Shown here: piece after piece, positions 55,258-64,000 of the stretch
Layout: each line of letters begins with the position of its first letter
How positions within the stretch are numbered: position 1 is the stretch's first letter
Source of the DNA: Halomonas denitrificans
GTDB lineage: Bacteria; Pseudomonadota; Gammaproteobacteria; Xanthomonadales; Wenzhouxiangellaceae
Assembly (NCBI GenBank): GCA_019800895.1
Contig: JAHVKF010000003.1
Coordinates: 951,228 to 1,015,227, forward strand
Length of the DNA: 64,000 nt
Direction: 5' to 3'
The notes under the pieces: generated by a model
Databases searched by the model: none
The model's input: only the letters and a program-made list of their open reading frames with translations
Told to the model about the DNA's origin: nothing
Program-made: the position numbers and the translations under genes

Positions 55258-56637
55258 GTGTCCGGCCCGGACGCCCCAGCGGCACCCGAATCCGACGACG
55301 AGTCCGGGCGCCGCGCGAATCCGCAGGGCGAGCACGACCCGCCGCGTCCGCTGGCCGATCGCCTGCGTCCGCGCGATGCCGACGAGGTCGTGGGACAGGC
55401 CCACCTGCTGGATTCCCGAGGACCGCTTCGCCGCATGCTGGCGACCGGCCGCGTGCAGTCGCTGGTGTTCTGGGGTCCGCCCGGGACCGGCAAGACCACG
55501 CTGGCGCGATTGCTGGCCGGCGTCGGCGGGCTGCACTTCGAGCAGATCTCCGCCATCTTCTCCGGCGTCGCCGACCTGAAGAAGGTGTTCGCAGCGGCGC
55601 GCGAGAGGCGCGATCGGGGACAGGGCACGCTGCTGTTCGTCGACGAGATCCACCGCTTCAATCGATCGCAGCAGGACAGTTTCCTGCCGGTGGTCGAGGA
55701 CGGCAGCATCGTACTGGTCGGCGCGACGACCGAGAACCCGTCCTTCGAGCTCAATGCCGCGTTGATGTCCCGGCTCAAGGTCCTGGTGCTGGAACGGCTG
55801 GATCGCGATGCGTTGTCCACCTTGCTTGCGCGGGCGGAGACCCACCTGGGCCGCGCGCTGCCATTGAGCGAGGATGCCCGCGAGCTGCTCCTGGAGCTCG
55901 CCGACGGCGATGGACGCTACCTGATCAACCTGATCGAGACGGTGATCGAGCTGGCCGACCCCGATCCGCCGCTCCAGCGCGAGGCGTTGCTGCAGCTGGT
56001 CCAGCGACGAGCGCTATCGCACGACAAGGATCGCGACGCCCATTACAACCTGGTCTCTGCGCTGCACAAGTCGCTGCGCGCCTCCGACGTCGATGCGGCC
56101 CTGTACTGGCTGGCGCGGAGTCTTGCCGGCGGCGAGGACCCGCGCTACATCACACGCAGGTTGATCCGCTTCGCATCGGAGGATGTCGGTCTGGCCGATC
56201 CCCAGGCCCTGACCCAGGCGCTGGCGGCCCGCGAGGCCTACGATCAGCTGGGATCGCCCGAGGGCGACCTCGCGATCGCGCAGGCCGTGGTCTACCTGGG
56301 CACCGCGCCGAAGTCGAACGCCCTGTATCGCGCCCTGGGGCGCGCCGACGCCGCGGCGCGCGAGCACGGCGCGCTGCCGCCGCCCAGGCACCTCGTCAAT
56401 GCGCCGACCCGCTTGATGAAGGAACAGGGCTACGGGCGCGGCTACATCTACGATCACGATACGCCGGCCGGGTTTTCCGGCCAGAGCGGTTTCCCCGACG
56501 CGCTGCCACGATCGCGCTTCTACGAGCCGGTGGAGCGCGGCTTCGAACGGGACGTGAAGCGCAGGCTGGCGTACTGGGACCGGCTACGCAGGCGCGCCGA
56601 AGAGGAGGGCGGTCCGCCTCCCGCCGGCGACGCGTGA
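55258..56637 (+). CDS. rarA: Replication-associated recombination protein A (RarA/MgsA, AAA+)
   Basis: 459 aa from GTG 55258, 4 nt after pilZ. PLADRLRPRDADEVVGQAHLL opens the RarA core after a 30-residue polar extension. Walker A GPPGTGKTTLAR, Walker B LLFVDEIHRFNRSQQD and GATTENPSFELN are specific. The C-terminal tetramerisation region ends with GYIYDHDTPAGFSGQ. Acts at stalled forks. Overlaps the MATE gene by 4 nt. Confidence 0.95.
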   Translation: MSGPDAPAAPESDDESGRRANPQGEHDPPRPLADRLRPRDADEVVGQAHLLDSRGPLRRMLATGRVQSLVFWGPPGTGKTTLARLLAGVGGLHFEQISAIFSGVADLKKVFAAARERRDRGQGTLLFVDEIHRFNRSQQDSFLPVVEDGSIVLVGATTENPSFELNAALMSRLKVLVLERLDRDALSTLLARAETHLGRALPLSEDARELLLELADGDGRYLINLIETVIELADPDPPLQREALLQLVQRRALSHDKDRDAHYNLVSALHKSLRASDVDAALYWLARSLAGGEDPRYITRRLIRFASEDVGLADPQALTQALAAREAYDQLGSPEGDLAIAQAVVYLGTAPKSNALYRALGRADAAAREHGALPPPRHLVNAPTRLMKEQGYGRGYIYDHDTPAGFSGQSGFPDALPRSRFYEPVERGFERDVKRRLAYWDRLRRRAEEEGGPPPAGDA

Positions 56638-58046
56638 GCCGGGATCCCCAGGCCCGCCTGATCCTCGAGGGGCATCCGTTCCGGGTGCTGATCCGCATGG
56701 CGGTCCCGGCCGTGGCCGTGATGCTGATGTTCGGCCTGAACGCGGTCATGGACGCGGTCTACATCGGTCAATTGATCGGTGAGCAGGCGCTGGCCGGCGT
56801 CTCGCTCGCCTTCCCCGTCACCCAGCTGACGCTCGGCCTCGGCTCGCTCGGCGGCATCGGCGGCGGCGTGCTGCTGTCGATCGCGATCGGGCGCGGCGAC
56901 TCGGACCTCCTGAGGCGACTCCCGGGCACCTGTTTAGGAATCGCCGCGGTGCTGGCCTTGTTCTACGCGATCGCGGGTGCCGGCTTCGCCGAACCGCTGG
57001 TCCGCGGCATGGGGGCCGCCGGCGTGCTGGAGCCGATCGCGGCCAGCTACCTCAGGGCTCACGCGCTGGGGGGATTCGCCGCCATCGCCAGCCTGACCCT
57101 GAACATGCTGCTGCGCGGAGAAGGCAAGATGGGCCTCGCCGCGCTCTACATGGGCCTGGGCCTGGCCGCCAACCTCGTGCTGACGCCGTTGTTCATCAGC
57201 CTGTTCGGATGGGGTGTGGCCGGTGCGGCGTGGGCGACCAATCTGGGCGCGCTGCTCGGTGGCGGACTGGTCTGGCTGCGTTTCCTTCGCGGCCGGGCCA
57301 GCTACCCGGTCGACCCGCACTACATCGGGCTTGGCCGCGCGCTGGCGGGTCGGATCGCGCGGCTCGGCGTGCCGGCGATGATCTCCTCTTCGATGGGGCT
57401 GGTCCAGGCCATCGTGGTGTTCAACGTCCTGACGCGGATCGGCACGGAACAGGACATCGCGTTCTTCGGTGCCGCATGGCGGGTGCTCCTGTTCATGCTC
57501 ACACCGCTGTTCGGTCTGATGCGAGCCTTCCAGCCGGTCGCCGGCATCAACTACGGCGCCGGCCGCTGGGACCGGGTCCGTCTGCATTACTGGGTGTTCG
57601 TCACCGCCGGGGTCGTGATGATCGTGCCGATCTGGGCGCTGATGGGCGCGTTCCCGGTCCACACGCTCGGCATCATGCTTCCGGGGGTGGAGTTCACGGC
57701 CGGAGACCTGCATCACTTCCGGGTGTTGATTCTCGTGCTGCCGGTGCTGCCGATCGTGTTCACCGCATTGAGCCTGTTGCCCGCGGTCGAGCGGCCCGGA
57801 CTGGCCACGGGGGTGTCGGTCGCCCGCCAGCTGGTGTTCTACGTGCCCGTCATGCTGTTGCTACCTCGCTGGGCCGGCATCTCCGGAATCTACTACGGTG
57901 CGACCGGAATCGACCTGCTGTGCACCCTGTGGCTGCTGGCGATCGTGCTGTCCATCTTCCGCAAGGGGCCCGGCGGCCCGGGCCGAGGCGGGCCGTCGAT
58001 CGGGCCGTCGGATCCATGGCGTGCCGGGGCACCCGTTCGCGGCTGA
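56634..58046 (+). CDS. MATE-family efflux transporter
   Basis: 470 aa from GTG 56634. Twelve hydrophobic helices in two halves. MAVPAVAVMLMFGLNAVMDAVYIG and LNMLLRGEGKMGLAALYMGLGL in the first half and FQPVAGINYGAGRWDRV in the second are MATE patterns. The last 30 residues are Gly/Pro-rich. Exports drugs or metabolites by ion antiport; substrate unknown. It converges on the sortase gene; the 140-bp gap between holds nothing I can name. Confidence 0.88.
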   Translation: MSRDPQARLILEGHPFRVLIRMAVPAVAVMLMFGLNAVMDAVYIGQLIGEQALAGVSLAFPVTQLTLGLGSLGGIGGGVLLSIAIGRGDSDLLRRLPGTCLGIAAVLALFYAIAGAGFAEPLVRGMGAAGVLEPIAASYLRAHALGGFAAIASLTLNMLLRGEGKMGLAALYMGLGLAANLVLTPLFISLFGWGVAGAAWATNLGALLGGGLVWLRFLRGRASYPVDPHYIGLGRALAGRIARLGVPAMISSSMGLVQAIVVFNVLTRIGTEQDIAFFGAAWRVLLFMLTPLFGLMRAFQPVAGINYGAGRWDRVRLHYWVFVTAGVVMIVPIWALMGAFPVHTLGIMLPGVEFTAGDLHHFRVLILVLPVLPIVFTALSLLPAVERPGLATGVSVARQLVFYVPVMLLLPRWAGISGIYYGATGIDLLCTLWLLAIVLSIFRKGPGGPGRGGPSIGPSDPWRAGAPVRG

Positions 58047-58186
58047 CGGGACGGCGGAGGAGCGACGCAGGCGGTGATCGGGCGCCGGCCCCTCGACCCG
58101 GACCACCGGAAGCACGGCCGCGCCGCCGATCGCGCAGCTGCACAGGCCGAGTGCGCGGCGCGACTCGCGGCCGAGGGATTCGAGCG

Positions 58187-58885
58187 TCAGCGTGCCCATG
58201 AATAGCGTTCCTCCTTGCGGGGCTGCGCTACCCCGGACAACGCGTTATCGGGCGCGTTCGCCGGCGCGGTCAGGACCGAAGCGGCGGACGCCTCGGACAG
58301 CGGATCGTCGTGCCGCGGGCGTGCGCTGACCACCAGCCGCAACGGCGTTCCCGCGAAGCCGGCGTCCAGTGGATAGCAGGTCACCAGCGTGAGCCGCGGA
58401 CCGGGCGCATCGAGGTCGATTCGCGCGGTTCGGCTGTCGACCACCTTCGATCCGGCCACGATCCAGTCGGAGGGCCCCGAGGGGCGGGCGTCCGTGGCGC
58501 CAACGGGCGCGAACTGCAGCTGAACGTCGTCGCCCGTCCGCAGGTTGCCCAGGAAACGGAAGTGGGTGTCGCGGTGCCCTGCGATCACATGATGGTCCCG
58601 GTGGCCGGTGACCAGGCCCGGCCCCCAGGCCAGCTTGGGAAGTTCGATGCCGTCGACGACCAGTCGATCGACGTCGAGGTCCGGCACGAACAGCCGGGCG
58701 ACCGGTCGCGTCCGCGCGCCGGGCCAGGGCAGCTCCGGTTCGGTTCCGTCGCGCTCGGACATCGACCAGGTGCGCTCCATCAGCCATTGACCGATCGATC
58801 CCTTGACGTGGATCCAGCCGGCGTGGCCGAGCAGCAGGGACGCCGCGGCCAGCAGCGCGACCGCCATGCCGATGCGGACGCTCAC
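58187..58885 (-). CDS. Class GN sortase
   Basis: 232 aa from GTG 58885, overlapping the target-protein stop as GTGA. N-terminal transmembrane helix (about 5-24), then the sortase domain with His104 (IAGHRDTHF), Cys170 (TLVTCYP) and Arg183 (TPLRLVVS), the complete catalytic triad. Class GN sortases occur in Gram-negative bacteria, usually with one dedicated substrate. Here it lies directly after its probable substrate gene and divergent from the two-component genes. Confidence 0.93.
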   Translation of the reverse strand: MSVRIGMAVALLAAASLLLGHAGWIHVKGSIGQWLMERTWSMSERDGTEPELPWPGARTRPVARLFVPDLDVDRLVVDGIELPKLAWGPGLVTGHRDHHVIAGHRDTHFRFLGNLRTGDDVQLQFAPVGATDARPSGPSDWIVAGSKVVDSRTARIDLDAPGPRLTLVTCYPLDAGFAGTPLRLVVSARPRHDDPLSEASAASVLTAPANAPDNALSGVAQPRKEERYSWAR

Positions 58886-60906
58886 GTTCCGACGGCCTTC
58901 GTGTCGGTGGCGGCGCCGAGTCGTGGCGCGGCGAGGAGCAGGCCGGCGAGCAGCACGGCAACAAGTGCTGCGGCGAGCGAGCGATGCGCCGTCGTTGCGG
59001 TCTGGGGCAGGGCGAGCGTGCGGCCGTGCGGCACGTTGTGGCGTGTACGAGCGGCAGTCAGTGCGGCCTCGGCCGAACGCCTCGGCGTCGTGTCGACCGC
59101 GATCAGACTGGTCAACGGGCTCAGCACCTGGTAGGTCAGTGCGGTCGTCAACGCGAAGGCCTTCAGGCCAGCCGGATCGACATCGGAACGGGCGAAGTCG
59201 AGGACGCCGTCGACCTTCTGTCGCGCCCATTCCCGGGCCACCCCCTGGGCGATCCGGAAGTCCGCCAGCGGCCAGCTCCGGGTCACGGTCCGGCCTGCAC
59301 GCTCGGCACGCAGCGTCACCTGTTCGCCGATCAGTGCGTCCAGCGGCGCATCGAGCCGTGTCAGGACCATCAGCGCCTCTCCGGCGTACAGGTCGGGCAG
59401 CAGGACCGGCCACGCCTCGTCGGGCACCGGCCAATCGAGTTCGAGTCGTTCCAGCGCGGGATGCTCCAGCTGGTCCATCAGTTCGCCGACGTCGCGGGCA
59501 AGCCGCCGCGGGTCGGCGATCCGGGTCAGCGAGCCGCGTCCGTCGCGGGCCAGCGCGGCCAGGAACGGCGCGTTGACACCGTGACCGATGCCGACCGCGA
59601 AGACCCGGCTCTCGCCGATCCGGGCGCGGACCTGGTCGAGGACCGCGTGCTCGTTCGCCACCGCGCCGTCCGTCGCGAAGACGACCTGACGCAGGTAGCC
59701 TTCGGCGATCGGCGCGTCCAACGCATGGACCAGGGCCGCGTCCATCCGGGTGCCGCCGTCGGCCTGCAGCAGGCGCAGGAAGGTCCTTGCCTCGGCCAGG
59801 GCGCTCGGGGCGGCGTAGCGGGGGGAATCGAACAGCGGCCGGGCGTGGTTGCTGAAGGCGATCACGTTGAATCGGTCGCCGGGCTGCAGGCGCTCCAATG
59901 CGCCGATTAGGGCCGCCCGAGCCTGCTCGATCGCCTCGCCCTGCATCGAGCCCGATGCATCGACCACCAGGATCAGCTCGCGTCGGCGCGCAACCGGCGC
60001 CCAGGCCGGCGGCGGCACGAGCATCAGCAGTGCGTGCGTGCGGCCCTCGAACTCCTCGACGTAGAACGCCCCGGTCAAGCGGTCGCGTTCCATCAGCGTC
60101 CACTCCAGTTCGAAGTCGCGGTCGACGACCGGGTCGCCCTCGTCGAGGGTGACCGTCCATCCTCCGTCCTCGGTCGGCTGGAGTGCAACGGCGTGATGCA
60201 GGCTGTCGAGCGTCGCGAGTTCCGGGCCGGGCCGGAGCTCGATCCGGAAGCGCAGGGGGTTCACCGGTGCAGCTGCGGCGCCGGGCCGCGGATCCGCCGC
60301 ACGGTCCGGCACGTACGCCGGCGCGGCCGGCAGGGTGCCCGGGATGATGTCCGTCCGGCCCGGCGCCGGGTTGTGGAACCGGGGGAGCACGCTCATCGGG
60401 ACGGTCAGCGTGAAGCGCGCGTTCCGGTAGTCGACCCGATGGGCGAAGCCGATCTCTACGGTCACGTCTTCGCCGGGTCCGACGTTGGTCACGTCGGTGG
60501 TGAACAGCCCCGGTCGCTGCTGTTCGACGAGGCCCGCGGTCCGTCCTGCCGCGCGCGCGGTCTCGAAGGTCTGCCTCGCCGTCTCGCGCGGCTCGATCCG
60601 ACCCTCGATCCGGCGATCGCCGATCTCGATGCGCAGGGTGTCGACCGCGGCCCCGTCGGGCAGGGGAAACTGGTAGCGGCCTTCGACCCAGTCGGCCGAT
60701 GGGTTGCGGAACCGATGCCGCAGCGTGGTTCGGGCGATCAGGCCGGTAACGATGACCTCGACGTCGGTCGAAAGCACCAGCGCAGGCCGGGCGTCGCCGT
60801 TCGTGGGCAGGAGGGTCAGCTCGGCGTGCTGGGCGCGAGCGGGAGAGACCGCCAGCGCAGCAATGGCGGCGAGTGCGGCAAGGGCCAGGGTCGGAGAGCG
60901 ATGCAT
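58882..60906 (-). CDS. Dedicated sortase target protein with VIT and vWA domains
   Basis: 674 aa. Signal peptide 1-24 (ends ARAQ), VIT domain about 30-155 (LRHRFRNPSADWVEGRYQFP), von Willebrand A domain about 310-480 with MIDAS DASGS at Asp316, and a sorting signal at the end: LPQTA near residue 633, hydrophobic helix about 645-662 and a short tail. The processed form should be linked by the neighbouring sortase to an envelope acceptor. Architecture matches the marine proteobacterial sortase target family. Its own function is not known. Divergent from the response regulator with 156 bp between. Confidence 0.93.
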   Translation of the reverse strand: MHRSPTLALAALAAIAALAVSPARAQHAELTLLPTNGDARPALVLSTDVEVIVTGLIARTTLRHRFRNPSADWVEGRYQFPLPDGAAVDTLRIEIGDRRIEGRIEPRETARQTFETARAAGRTAGLVEQQRPGLFTTDVTNVGPGEDVTVEIGFAHRVDYRNARFTLTVPMSVLPRFHNPAPGRTDIIPGTLPAAPAYVPDRAADPRPGAAAAPVNPLRFRIELRPGPELATLDSLHHAVALQPTEDGGWTVTLDEGDPVVDRDFELEWTLMERDRLTGAFYVEEFEGRTHALLMLVPPPAWAPVARRRELILVVDASGSMQGEAIEQARAALIGALERLQPGDRFNVIAFSNHARPLFDSPRYAAPSALAEARTFLRLLQADGGTRMDAALVHALDAPIAEGYLRQVVFATDGAVANEHAVLDQVRARIGESRVFAVGIGHGVNAPFLAALARDGRGSLTRIADPRRLARDVGELMDQLEHPALERLELDWPVPDEAWPVLLPDLYAGEALMVLTRLDAPLDALIGEQVTLRAERAGRTVTRSWPLADFRIAQGVAREWARQKVDGVLDFARSDVDPAGLKAFALTTALTYQVLSPLTSLIAVDTTPRRSAEAALTAARTRHNVPHGRTLALPQTATTAHRSLAAALVAVLLAGLLLAAPRLGAATDTKAVGT

Positions 60907-61062
60907 GGTCGAAGCTCGGTTCGGGTCTGGTGGCCATTGCAGCGCGTCGGGCGGGCAGGACCGGGACCCGCATCGGGCAATCCGGGGACCGGATATGGCA
61001 ATTCGATGGCGGCTGCACAGCGACGTCCCGAAGTCGTGACGGGTTCCGGTACGCTTGGGGTC

Positions 61063-61758
61063 ATGCAACGACGAATCGCCGTGATCGAGGACGAGGCCGC
61101 GCTGCGGGAGAACTACCGCGACGCGCTGGCTCGCCTGGGCTATCGCGTCGATGGGTACTCGGACCGGCCATCCGCCGAACGCGCGTTCGCCGAGGCCTTG
61201 CCGGACCTGGCGATCATCGACATCGGCCTGGGCGACGAACCCGAGGGCGGATTCGAGCTGTGCCGATGGCTGCGGTCGCGCTCGGCGCAGCTGCCGATCC
61301 TCTTCCTGACCGCACGCGACAGCGAACTGGACGCAGTTTCCGGACTCCGGCTCGGGGCCGACGACTACCTGACCAAGGACGTGAGTCTTCCGCACCTGGC
61401 CGCGCGGGTCGCGGCACTGTTCCGGCGCTCGGGGCTGATGTCGGCCGACGAGGCTGGCGAGGGCGCGTTGCGGGTCGGCGCCCTGTCGCTGGATGCCGAC
61501 CGGCTGCGAGCGCGCTGGCACGGTCGGGACGTCGACCTGACGGTGACCGAATTCTGGATCGTGCACACGCTGGTGCGCCGGCCCGGCCACGTGAAGAGCC
61601 GGCAGCAGTTGATGGACGCGGCCAACCTGCTTGTCGACGAGTCGACCATGACCTCGCACGTCAAGCGGATCCGGCGTAAGTTCGAGGCGCTGGACAGCGA
61701 TTTCGACGCCGTGGTGACCGTCCACGGTGCCGGCTATCGCTGGCGGGACCCGGCGTGA
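61063..61758 (+). CDS. pdsR: Sortase-system response regulator (PdsR type, OmpR family)
   Basis: 231 aa. Receiver domain 1-120 with phospho-acceptor Asp in LAIIDIGLGD and Lys in DDYLTKD; winged-helix DNA-binding domain about 135-230 (VTEFWIVHTLVRRPGHVKSRQQL, HVKRIRRKF). Its place beside the sortase and target identifies it as the response regulator of the proteobacterial dedicated sortase system. It probably controls the divergent promoter region 60907-61062. Overlaps the kinase gene by 4 nt. Confidence 0.9.
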   Translation: MQRRIAVIEDEAALRENYRDALARLGYRVDGYSDRPSAERAFAEALPDLAIIDIGLGDEPEGGFELCRWLRSRSAQLPILFLTARDSELDAVSGLRLGADDYLTKDVSLPHLAARVAALFRRSGLMSADEAGEGALRVGALSLDADRLRARWHGRDVDLTVTEFWIVHTLVRRPGHVKSRQQLMDAANLLVDESTMTSHVKRIRRKFEALDSDFDAVVTVHGAGYRWRDPA

Positions 61759-63941
61759 AACTCCGCGGCCAGCTGCTGATCGCAGCGGCCCTGATCGCGC
61801 TGCTACCGGTGTCGGCCTTCCTGTTTCTCGGACCCATCGAGCGCTTGCTGCGCGCCGGCCACGAACAGGCCGTCGCCGAGTCCGCAGCGGCGGCCGTTTC
61901 AATGCTGCGGGCGCGCGACGTGTTACCCGCCCCGCCGCCCGAGCAGCGGATGGACCGACCCGTTCTCTACCGCCATGCAGCGTCCGGCGCTCGCATGCTC
62001 GACGGCTATGCCGACGACTGGAGCGGCCCCGTCCAACAGGTCGCGGTCATCGAAGCCGGAACGGTGCATGCACGCCCCGCGGAAGCGCTGGAAGAGGGCT
62101 CCGGGCCCGTCCGGGTCGCCGCGCTGCAGAACGGCAGCACGCTGGATCTCTACCTGCGCGTTTCCGACACCACGCCGGCCTACGCCGCGGCCGATGGCCG
62201 TCCCGGAGACACGGTGACGATCCGTATCGGCAACGCGCTGGCCCCGGGACGCGGATCCCGGCTGCGTTTCGCGCCGGCGGCGCCGGGGCCGCTGGTGCTT
62301 CGCGATCGCCTCGGACGCCTCGTGCGCGGCCATTGGCAGGACCGGGCCGACGGGTGGAGCCTCGAGCTTCGGCTGCCGGTCGAACCCGCATGGGACGCGA
62401 TCTCCTTCGAGGTCGTGGATCACGATCGGACCGGTCGAACGCGCGCCGTGCATGCCAGCGGGCCGATGCGGCTCGTCGGTCCCGATCCGCGTGCATCCGA
62501 CGCGCTGACGGCGTTGGCGATGGCCCCGGCCTGGATCGTCGACAGCGCGGGTTGGGTGCTGGCCCGAGCGGATTCCCATGCCCTTCGCGCTCGATCGGGC
62601 GACGCTTCGGATTCGGCGTCCGGACCTGCGGGAACGCCGGAGGCGCCGGGCGTGCTGGACTTCCTGATGGCGGGGCGCATGGACGCCGCTCCGGCCTGGT
62701 CGGCCGACCGGGCACGGCTCGCTGGTCCGGAGGTGGCGCGCGCCGCCGCAGGCGAAGCCTCCGCGGGGTGGTGGCGCACCGGCGACGAGCGGGCGATCCG
62801 GCTTCGCTACGCGGTGCCGCTGGAAGATCCGTCGGGTTCGCTGGTCCTCGTGCTCGAGCGCGATGCCGGCGCGCTGCTGCTGCTGGCCAATCGCGCCGTG
62901 CTGTCCTGGTTCGGCGCAAGCCTGGTGATCTTCATGGCCGTGGCGCTGGTCCTGTTCGCCTTCGTCCTCGTGCTGTCGATCCGGATTCGCCGCTTGCGGA
63001 ACGCGGCCGAACGCGCGGTCGAGCGGGGCGGGCGGGTCGCGGAGCTGCCGCGGGCCTCGGCGGCGGCCGACGAACTGGGCGATCTGTCACGCAGCCTGCG
63101 CGGATTGCTGGCACGCCAGCGCGAGCACCAGCGCTACCTCCAGACCCTGGCCGACAAGCTCGCCCACGAACTCCGGACTCCGGTCAGCATGGTCCAGTCG
63201 TCGCTGGAGAATCTCCACGCCGACGACGATCGTGAGCGGTCGACCGAGTACCTGCGTCGGGCTGGACAGGGCGTGGCGCGACTCCGCCGCATCGTCCGGG
63301 CGATGAGCCAGGCCGGCCAGCTCGAGGACAGCCTGTCCGGCGAAACGCTCCGGCCGATCGACCTGGCCGCGCTGGTCGCCGACTACACGGCGGCGCGGAT
63401 CGACAGCCGGCCCGATCGGGTCTGGGCCTGCCGGCTGCCGGACGCCGGCGCGGCCTGGGTGCTGGGGTCGGAAGAGTTGCTCGGCCAGCTGCTCGACAAG
63501 ATCGTCGACAACGCGGTGGAATTCTCGCCCGCCGGCGGCCGCATCGAACTCGCGCTACGGCGCGACGGCGCGTCCTGGCGCCTGACCGTGGACAACGAGG
63601 GACCGCGGATCGACCCGGCCCGCCGCGCGGCGATGTTCGATTCGATGGTGTCGTTCCGGAATGGGCACGGCCGCGGTGGACCCGACGCCAAGGTCGCCGG
63701 AGGCGGAACCGGCCGCGGCAGGGTCCGCGATGACCCGCCCCATCTCGGCTTTGGGCTGTACATCGCGCGCTGCATCGTCGAATTCCACGGCGGACGGATC
63801 GATGCACGGGCGACCGAGCGCGGCACGGCGATCGAGGTCTGGCTTGGGGCGGTGAAGGGACGAGGCGCGAGGGGAGAGGGACCAGGGGAGAGGGACCAGG
63901 GGAGAGGGACTAGGGGAGAGGGACTAGGGGAGAGGGACTAG
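61755..63941 (+). CDS. pdsS: Sortase-system sensor histidine kinase (PdsS type) with CBM9-like sensor; C-terminus in a minisatellite
   Basis: 728 aa from GTG 61755. First helix about 5-27, periplasmic region to about 390 with a CBM9-like pattern (LDGYADDWSGP near 75; LYLRVSDTTP near 130; WSLELRLPV near 200; FEVVDHDRTG near 220), second helix about 392-412, HAMP-like linker, His471 in LAHELRTP, N box DKIVDNAVEFSPAGG, G box GFGLYIARCIVEFHGG. After about residue 695 the sequence is encoded by 14-bp repeats; the stop TAG (63939) is formed by one repeat unit, since each unit shifts the frame. Confidence 0.88.
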   Translation: MKLRGQLLIAAALIALLPVSAFLFLGPIERLLRAGHEQAVAESAAAAVSMLRARDVLPAPPPEQRMDRPVLYRHAASGARMLDGYADDWSGPVQQVAVIEAGTVHARPAEALEEGSGPVRVAALQNGSTLDLYLRVSDTTPAYAAADGRPGDTVTIRIGNALAPGRGSRLRFAPAAPGPLVLRDRLGRLVRGHWQDRADGWSLELRLPVEPAWDAISFEVVDHDRTGRTRAVHASGPMRLVGPDPRASDALTALAMAPAWIVDSAGWVLARADSHALRARSGDASDSASGPAGTPEAPGVLDFLMAGRMDAAPAWSADRARLAGPEVARAAAGEASAGWWRTGDERAIRLRYAVPLEDPSGSLVLVLERDAGALLLLANRAVLSWFGASLVIFMAVALVLFAFVLVLSIRIRRLRNAAERAVERGGRVAELPRASAAADELGDLSRSLRGLLARQREHQRYLQTLADKLAHELRTPVSMVQSSLENLHADDDRERSTEYLRRAGQGVARLRRIVRAMSQAGQLEDSLSGETLRPIDLAALVADYTAARIDSRPDRVWACRLPDAGAAWVLGSEELLGQLLDKIVDNAVEFSPAGGRIELALRRDGASWRLTVDNEGPRIDPARRAAMFDSMVSFRNGHGRGGPDAKVAGGGTGRGRVRDDPPHLGFGLYIARCIVEFHGGRIDARATERGTAIEVWLGAVKGRGARGEGPGERDQGRGTRGEGLGERD

Positions 63942-64000
63942 GGGAGAGGGACTAGGGGAGAGGGACTAGGGGAGAGGGACTAGGGGAGAGGGACTAGGGG
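63871..64000 (+). repeat. 14-bp minisatellite, at least nine copies, cut by the window edge
   Basis: Unit GGGGAGAGGGACTA; the first two copies have ACCA in place of ACTA. The array runs off the right edge, so its size is unknown. It starts inside the kinase gene and provides its stop codon. 14 is not a multiple of 3, so a change in copy number upstream of 63939 would change the reading frame and the C-terminus. Confidence 0.95.

Noticed and set aside
57861..58199. Small minus-strand gene following the sortase
   Set aside because: It overlaps the 3' part of the MATE gene, has no hydrophobic or domain pattern and would begin inside the sortase gene.

Overview
The window is a compact, very GC-rich stretch of bacterial chromosome with about 60 protein genes and no rRNA, tRNA, insertion sequence or CRISPR array that I can see. 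The gene orders comEC-exbB-exbD-msbA-lpxK-kdsB, sdhCDAB, ftsE-ftsX-rpoH and yceD-rpmF-plsX-fabH-fabD-fabG-acpP-fabF-pabB-pabC-mltG-tmk-holB-pilZ are gammaproteobacterial. High GC, a TRAP transporter and a proteobacterial dedicated sortase system suggest a marine or saline lineage, perhaps near Wenzhouxiangellaceae or Chromatiales (inference only).

Layout. 1-10.0 kb: 5'-truncated comEC, ExbB/ExbD, the lipid A/Kdo genes msbA, lpxK and kdsB, a low-molecular-weight phosphatase, uvrC and pgsA. 10.0-13.2 kb: repeat-rich gap, a methyltransferase, a PhnD-like binding protein and ygfZ. 13.2-17.9 kb: succinate dehydrogenase with two assembly factors (an SDHAF4-like protein in front, SdhE behind) and ygfX. 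18.0-24.4 kb: plsC, a rhomboid protease, a DUF2520 protein, an orphan gspF, ftsE, ftsX, rpoH. 24.45-25.0 kb: three tandem 180-bp repeats, each ending in a terminator-like hairpin. 25.0-35.1 kb: mixed metabolism and unknowns (DUF1772, rluE, yghU-type GST, threonine synthase, an exported DEDDh exonuclease relative, a TonB-like N-terminal protein, icd, a DUF455 ferritin-like protein, an FAD oxidoreductase, folD). 35.1-38.9 kb: a TRAP transporter with its TatT lipoprotein. 39.3-43.6 kb (minus strand): fadI, a fadJ-type gene with a histone-H1-like tail, and maf. 43.7-58.0 kb: fatty-acid synthesis, folate branch, mltG, tmk, holB, pilZ, rarA and a MATE transporter. 58.2-64 kb: class GN sortase and its target on the minus strand, divergent from the response regulator and histidine kinase of the same system; the kinase gene runs into a 14-bp minisatellite at the right edge.

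How the genes work together. Envelope biogenesis dominates: lipid A maturation and export (msbA, lpxK, kdsB), phospholipid and acyl-chain supply (plsX, plsC, pgsA, fab genes), division (ftsEX), peptidoglycan glycan-strand termination (mltG) and the sortase surface-display module. Energy metabolism is represented by isocitrate and succinate dehydrogenases plus beta-oxidation.

Most unusual points: ComEC whose nuclease-like domain has lost its metal ligands; the sortase-system kinase with a CBM9-like sensor region and a repeat-encoded C-terminus; the Lys/Ala-rich tail on the FadJ-type protein; a dispersed hairpin repeat family; an exported exonuclease homologue missing its last catalytic Asp; and several start codons placed 6-8 nt after -10-like boxes, suggesting leaderless mRNAs.
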